Origin: Phyllobacteriaceae bacterium
GTDB taxonomy: Bacteria; Pseudomonadota; Alphaproteobacteria; Rhizobiales; Devosiaceae
Direction: 5' to 3'
NCBI GenBank assembly: GCA_012799265.1
Contig: JAAZLP010000379.1
Coordinates: forward strand, 1-7,967
Length of the DNA: 7,967 nt
Within the stretch, counting starts at the first letter, position 1, and each line of letters starts with the position of its first letter. The notes beneath the pieces were generated by a model. It was not told the DNA's origin. It saw only the letters and a program-made list of their open reading frames with translations, and did no database searches. A program made the translations under genes and the position numbers. Below, one piece after another: positions 5,303 through 7,967 of this stretch.

Positions 5303-5827
5303 ATGGCAGTGAAAAGTTCGCATGCGCGCTATGGCGCCGTTGCGGCGGGCATCCATTGGCTTTCGGCTCTCGCGGTCATTCTGATGCTGGCCTCGGGGCA
5401 GGTGATGTCGTCCGGCAATGGCCCTGTCGGCGCCATCCTCCCGTTTCATGTCGTCCTTGGCGTGCTTGTTGGCCTGCTGACCCTCTTCCGCGTCCTCTGG
5501 TGGCTGGCCTTCGACAAGAAGCCGGCCGTGCATCCGGGTCTATCGCGACCGCAGGAATGGCTCGCGAGGATTGTCCACTTCGCTCTCTATGTGGCGGTGC
5601 TTTTCATGGTCGCGTCGGGCATAGGCATGGTCGCTCTGACCGATGCCGCCCCCGCCATATTTGGAGGCGGGGAGCTGCCGCGTTTCAACAGCGTGCCTCC
5701 CTTTATGGGCCACAGCCTTGTGAGCAAGCTGCTCTTTTTCCTGGCCCTCGGCCATGTCGCCGCCGCGCTCTTGCACCACTTCGTCAAGCGCGACGGCCTT
5801 ATCGGACGCATGCGGTTCGGCGGCTAG
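5303..5827 (+). CDS. Cytochrome b561 family di-haem membrane protein (CybB / superoxide oxidase-like)
   Basis: A 174-residue inner-membrane protein with four transmembrane helices (about 12-34, 46-70, 88-112 and 138-160), matching the roughly 176 residues of E. coli CybB. Likely haem b ligands are His18 (GIHW), His49 (PFHVVLG), His137 (GHSLVSK) and His151 (LGHVAA). The 14-residue gap between the last two is the same as I recall for CybB. His158-His159 follow near the membrane edge. E. coli CybB passes electrons from superoxide to ubiquinone; the same role here is inferred from family only, and general quinone/b-type electron transfer is the alternative. GGAGGG at 5289-5294 lies eight bases before ATG. 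It is divergent from the MarR gene and probably controlled by it. Its stop is only three bases from the stop of the convergent serine hydrolase. Confidence 0.92.
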   Translation: MAVKSSHARYGAVAAGIHWLSALAVILMLASGQVMSSGNGPVGAILPFHVVLGVLVGLLTLFRVLWWLAFDKKPAVHPGLSRPQEWLARIVHFALYVAVLFMVASGIGMVALTDAAPAIFGGGELPRFNSVPPFMGHSLVSKLLFFLALGHVAAALLHHFVKRDGLIGRMRFGG

Positions 5828-5830
5828 CGA

Positions 5831-7204
5831 CTATTCCACCCGCATGGCCGGCATGTCCTGGCCGTTCTGGTGCAGCACAAGGCTCCTGGCCTTGCCGTCT
5901 TCGACCACAAAGCTGATCTGCGCATCCACAATGCGATAGAAATAATCCGTCTGGCTTTCCGGGTAGATTTCAAAGCGCTCCTGCCCGGTGAGCTGCGCGA
6001 AGAGTTTACCCGCTTCGGTGGTGACGGAAATGACGACGCCCGGCGCCAGCAGATAGTCGCCGACATAAGCCTCGAAGATCGCCGGATCGACCTCGACGGC
6101 GGACCTCAGCTTCGGCTGCTCGCGCAGCGGCAGGCCTGGGTTGAGGAGATGCATGCCGATGTCCTCAATGCCCGCTTCGGTCACCATATTGGAGAGCACA
6201 ACGACGCCGTTGCCGCTATTGCGCTCGAACCCGGCAAAGCTGCGGAAACCCGCCGTGATGCCATTGTGCCAGACGATTTCGCCCTGGCCGGTATCGGTGA
6301 TGAACCAGCCGAGCCCGATGCTGTCATTGCCTGCGGTGCGGGTCCGCGCCAGCATGGTGTCAAAATCAGCGCGCAGTTCGGTCTCGGCCGTGCCGCTGGC
6401 GGCCGCGATGAATTTGGCAAGATCGGCGCTTGAGGTGACGAGGGCTCCCGCCGGAGCAAAGACATCAAAATCCCAATGCGGCACCATCTCGCGCGCCGCG
6501 TTGTGGCCGCTGGCCATTTCCGGCAGCGCGGTGCCCGTCAGCGCCAGATGGGTCTCCGACATGCCGAGCGGGGCCAGCACCTTTTCCGTCAGCAGGTCGG
6601 CATAGCCGGTGCCGCTCACATGTTCGATGGCCAGCGCCAGCAGCGCCGTTCCCGCATTGGAATATTCAAAGCTCTCCCCGATCTGCCGCGGCATCTGATA
6701 GCCCGCCAGCCAGTCCATGAGGATCCCGTCGCCGACGCCGGAATAGGGATTGTCGACGCCGCCAGCCAACACGGCATCAGGCAAGCCGGAGAGACCGGCC
6801 GAATGGGTTGCCAGATCGAAAGCCGTAATGGCCCGATCATCGGTCTCCGGGAGCACGGCCCCCTCGGGCAGGTAATCGAGAATCGGGGTGTCGAGGTCGA
6901 TCCTGCCTTCATTGACCAATTGGGCCAGCAGCAGATTGGTAAAAACCTTGGTGATCGATCCGGCTTCGAACAGCGTGTGCTCATCGACCGGGGTGTCGTT
7001 GTCGACGCTCAGCGTGCCATGCGAGACAAAGCGCGTTTCACCGCCCTCGATCACTGCCACCGCAATGCCGACATTGGCCTGATCCCGCCCGATGCGGTCG
7101 GAGAGAATCCTTGCAATATCGGCATCCGAGGGCATGGCGGCCTCCTGTGCGGCCAGTGGCGAGGCAAGCAGGGCGATAGCAGTGAGCGGTCCAGCAAATT
7201 TCAT
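5831..7204 (-). CDS. Exported serine hydrolase, class C beta-lactamase / esterase family
   Basis: A 457-residue protein with a signal peptide (hydrophobic residues 4-17, Ala-x-Ala-type site near Ala19-Gln20), so it acts in the periplasm or outside. The penicillin-binding-protein-like domain (about 27-365) has all three active-site motifs: SITK (83-86) with nucleophile Ser83 and Lys86, YSN (181-183), and HNG (313-315) in place of the KTG of true AmpC. HxG is common in esterases, D-aminopeptidases and related hydrolases, so beta-lactam resistance is not implied. A C-terminal all-beta domain (about 370-457, beginning VDPAIFEAYVGDY) resembles the DUF3471-type lipocalin-like extension. The start is fixed by the signal peptide; Met24 would remove it. 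The Shine-Dalgarno GAGGGC lies in the stem of the upstream terminator. Substrate unknown. Confidence 0.92.
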   Translation of the reverse strand: MKFAGPLTAIALLASPLAAQEAAMPSDADIARILSDRIGRDQANVGIAVAVIEGGETRFVSHGTLSVDNDTPVDEHTLFEAGSITKVFTNLLLAQLVNEGRIDLDTPILDYLPEGAVLPETDDRAITAFDLATHSAGLSGLPDAVLAGGVDNPYSGVGDGILMDWLAGYQMPRQIGESFEYSNAGTALLALAIEHVSGTGYADLLTEKVLAPLGMSETHLALTGTALPEMASGHNAAREMVPHWDFDVFAPAGALVTSSADLAKFIAAASGTAETELRADFDTMLARTRTAGNDSIGLGWFITDTGQGEIVWHNGITAGFRSFAGFERNSGNGVVVLSNMVTEAGIEDIGMHLLNPGLPLREQPKLRSAVEVDPAIFEAYVGDYLLAPGVVISVTTEAGKLFAQLTGQERFEIYPESQTDYFYRIVDAQISFVVEDGKARSLVLHQNGQDMPAMRVE

Positions 7205-7205
7205 G

Positions 7206-7252
7206 AAAAAGCCCTCGGCATTGAAAGATGTCTATCTCACAACGCCGAGGGC
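7206..7252 (-). terminator. Intrinsic terminator of ppa, overlapping the hydrolase ribosome-binding site
   Basis: GCCCTCGGC (7211-7219) and GCCGAGGGC (7244-7252) are perfect 9-bp complements around a 24-nt loop. Read leftward the stem is followed by TTTTT (7210-7206), and it lies 20 nt after the ppa stop codon. The downstream arm contains the GAGGGC Shine-Dalgarno of the serine hydrolase, whose ATG at 7204 follows the T-run almost directly. Confidence 0.8.
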
Positions 7253-7272
7253 CGAAAATGGTCGCCGGAAGA

Positions 7273-7803
7273 TCAGGCCTGCTTGGCCATTTCGATCGAC
7301 TTGAGGATCACGTCGCGGGCTTCATCAATGCCACCAACGCGATCGATACGGGCCCACTTGCCCGGCTCGAGATCCTTGTAGTGGGTGAAGAAGTGCTTCA
7401 CGCGCTCGACCTGGATTTCCGGCAGGTCGGTGATGTCTTTGATATTGTCATACATGTGGGTCAGCTTGGAGACCGGCACGGCGATGATCTTTTCATCCTG
7501 GCCGCCGTCGTCTTCCATGAAGAGCACGCCAACGGGGCGGCTGCGCACCACGGCGCCGGGCACCAGCGGGCGGGAGTTCATGACGATGACGTCGAGCGGA
7601 TCGCCGTCCCCGCACAGGGTATGGGGCACAAAGCCGTAATTGCCCGGATAGCGCATGGGCGTATAAAGAAAACGGTCGACAAACAGCGCCCCCGAAGCCT
7701 TGTCGATCTCGTATTTGATCGGCTCCCCGCCCAGCGGCACCTCGATGATGACGTTGATATCCTCGGGAGGGTTGGCACCGACGGGAATGGCATCGATATT
7801 CAT
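7273..7803 (-). CDS. ppa: Soluble family I inorganic pyrophosphatase
   Basis: A 176-residue cytoplasmic Mg2+-dependent enzyme that hydrolyses PPi to phosphate and pulls forward nucleic-acid, protein and lipid synthesis. The family signature DGDPLDV is at residues 66-72. All active-site residues known from the E. coli enzyme are present with a constant +1 offset: Glu21, Lys30, Glu32, Arg44, Tyr56, Asp66, Asp68, Asp71, Asp98, Asp103, Lys105, Tyr142 and Lys143. Length and the N-terminus (MNIDAIPVGANPPEDINVII) match bacterial family members, supporting the start. The Shine-Dalgarno is weak (AGGA about 12 bases upstream). It is followed by its own terminator, with the serine hydrolase next on the same strand. 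It probably dissipates PPi alongside the energy-conserving HppA. Confidence 0.98.
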   Translation of the reverse strand: MNIDAIPVGANPPEDINVIIEVPLGGEPIKYEIDKASGALFVDRFLYTPMRYPGNYGFVPHTLCGDGDPLDVIVMNSRPLVPGAVVRSRPVGVLFMEDDGGQDEKIIAVPVSKLTHMYDNIKDITDLPEIQVERVKHFFTHYKDLEPGKWARIDRVGGIDEARDVILKSIEMAKQA

Positions 7804-7967
7804 GATGACGGGCTGTCCTAGGTTGAAAATAGGGGAAGGAAGGGTCCGGGGGACCTATGGCCCACCCATTGCGACAATTGCAAGACGAAAAGAAAACGAT
7901 GGCGGCGCGCCCGACGACGATCGTCACCCGCTCATCCGGGCAATGACGGAGAGAGTAGATAGGCCCG
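7804..7967. other. Upstream region of ppa, no gene recognised
   Basis: No convincing coding sequence to the right edge. For ppa the only promoter I can propose is weak: minus-strand TTGCAA (7883-7878), 18 bp, CATAGG (7859-7854). Small symmetric sequences are present, GGTCC-GGG-GGACC (7843-7855) and GACGATCGTC (7916-7925), with no clear role. Confidence 0.3.

Noticed and set aside
4753..5916. Long plus-strand open frame of 387 codons
   Set aside because: It is rich in Arg, His, Pro and Cys with no recognisable domain, and it overlaps the well-supported MarR and cytochrome b561 genes in other frames; typical of an empty frame in GC-rich DNA.
5831..7204. AmpC beta-lactamase resistance gene
   Set aside because: The third motif is HNG rather than KTG and there is a C-terminal extra domain; the general serine hydrolase/esterase assignment fits better.
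6476..7381. Plus-strand open frame of 301 codons opposite the serine hydrolase and ppa
   Set aside because: It is antisense to two genes with complete catalytic motifs, and its translation has no domain character.

Overview
The window looks like chromosomal DNA of a GC-rich alphaproteobacterium, probably of the order Hyphomicrobiales and possibly Devosia-like. That placement is inferred from base composition and from the general character of the proteins (K+-independent H+-pyrophosphatase, alphaproteobacterial-style soluble pyrophosphatase), not from a marker gene. Ten protein-coding genes are supported, one of them cut by the left edge. No tRNA, rRNA, CRISPR array, transposase or integrase is visible.

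Left part (1-2530): the 3' nine-tenths of hppA, a membrane H+-translocating pyrophosphatase, ends in a strong intrinsic terminator. A small single-domain VOC (glyoxalase-fold) protein follows. It converges on the next minus-strand gene across a hairpin flanked by A- and T-tracts that can terminate in both directions.

Middle part (2545-3510): an accessory-looking stretch. It holds a 65-residue protein of unknown function with an excellent Shine-Dalgarno, a rightward terminator with no gene feeding it, and an orphan coiled-coil plus winged-helix-like protein. It ends in about 240 bp of AT-rich non-coding DNA with a perfect 19-bp inverted repeat. Sampled 60-bp blocks here are 28-35% G+C, against 63% in a sampled block of hppA, which suggests acquired DNA or a decayed element.

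Right-centre (3511-5827): a homologue of the haem-dependent oxidative N-demethylase alpha subunit (minus strand, perhaps a leaderless mRNA) is divergent from a small exported four-cysteine protein. That protein overlaps tail-to-tail with a MarR-family regulator. The regulator is divergent from a cytochrome b561 (CybB / superoxide-oxidase-like) gene. Their shared intergenic region carries two ATAG-N4-CTAT sites inside a larger palindrome laid over the candidate b561 promoter, a likely self-contained regulator-target pair.

Right part (5831-7967): an exported class-C beta-lactamase-like serine hydrolase lies downstream of ppa, the soluble family I inorganic pyrophosphatase, on the same strand. 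The intrinsic terminator of ppa contains the Shine-Dalgarno of the hydrolase, and its U-tract abuts the hydrolase start codon. With hppA at one end and ppa at the other, the window encodes both a PPi-energy-conserving and a PPi-dissipating enzyme.

No clearly new multi-gene system is proven. The best leads are the AT-rich palindrome/orphan-gene stretch, the MarR-b561 operator pair and the terminator/SD overlap.
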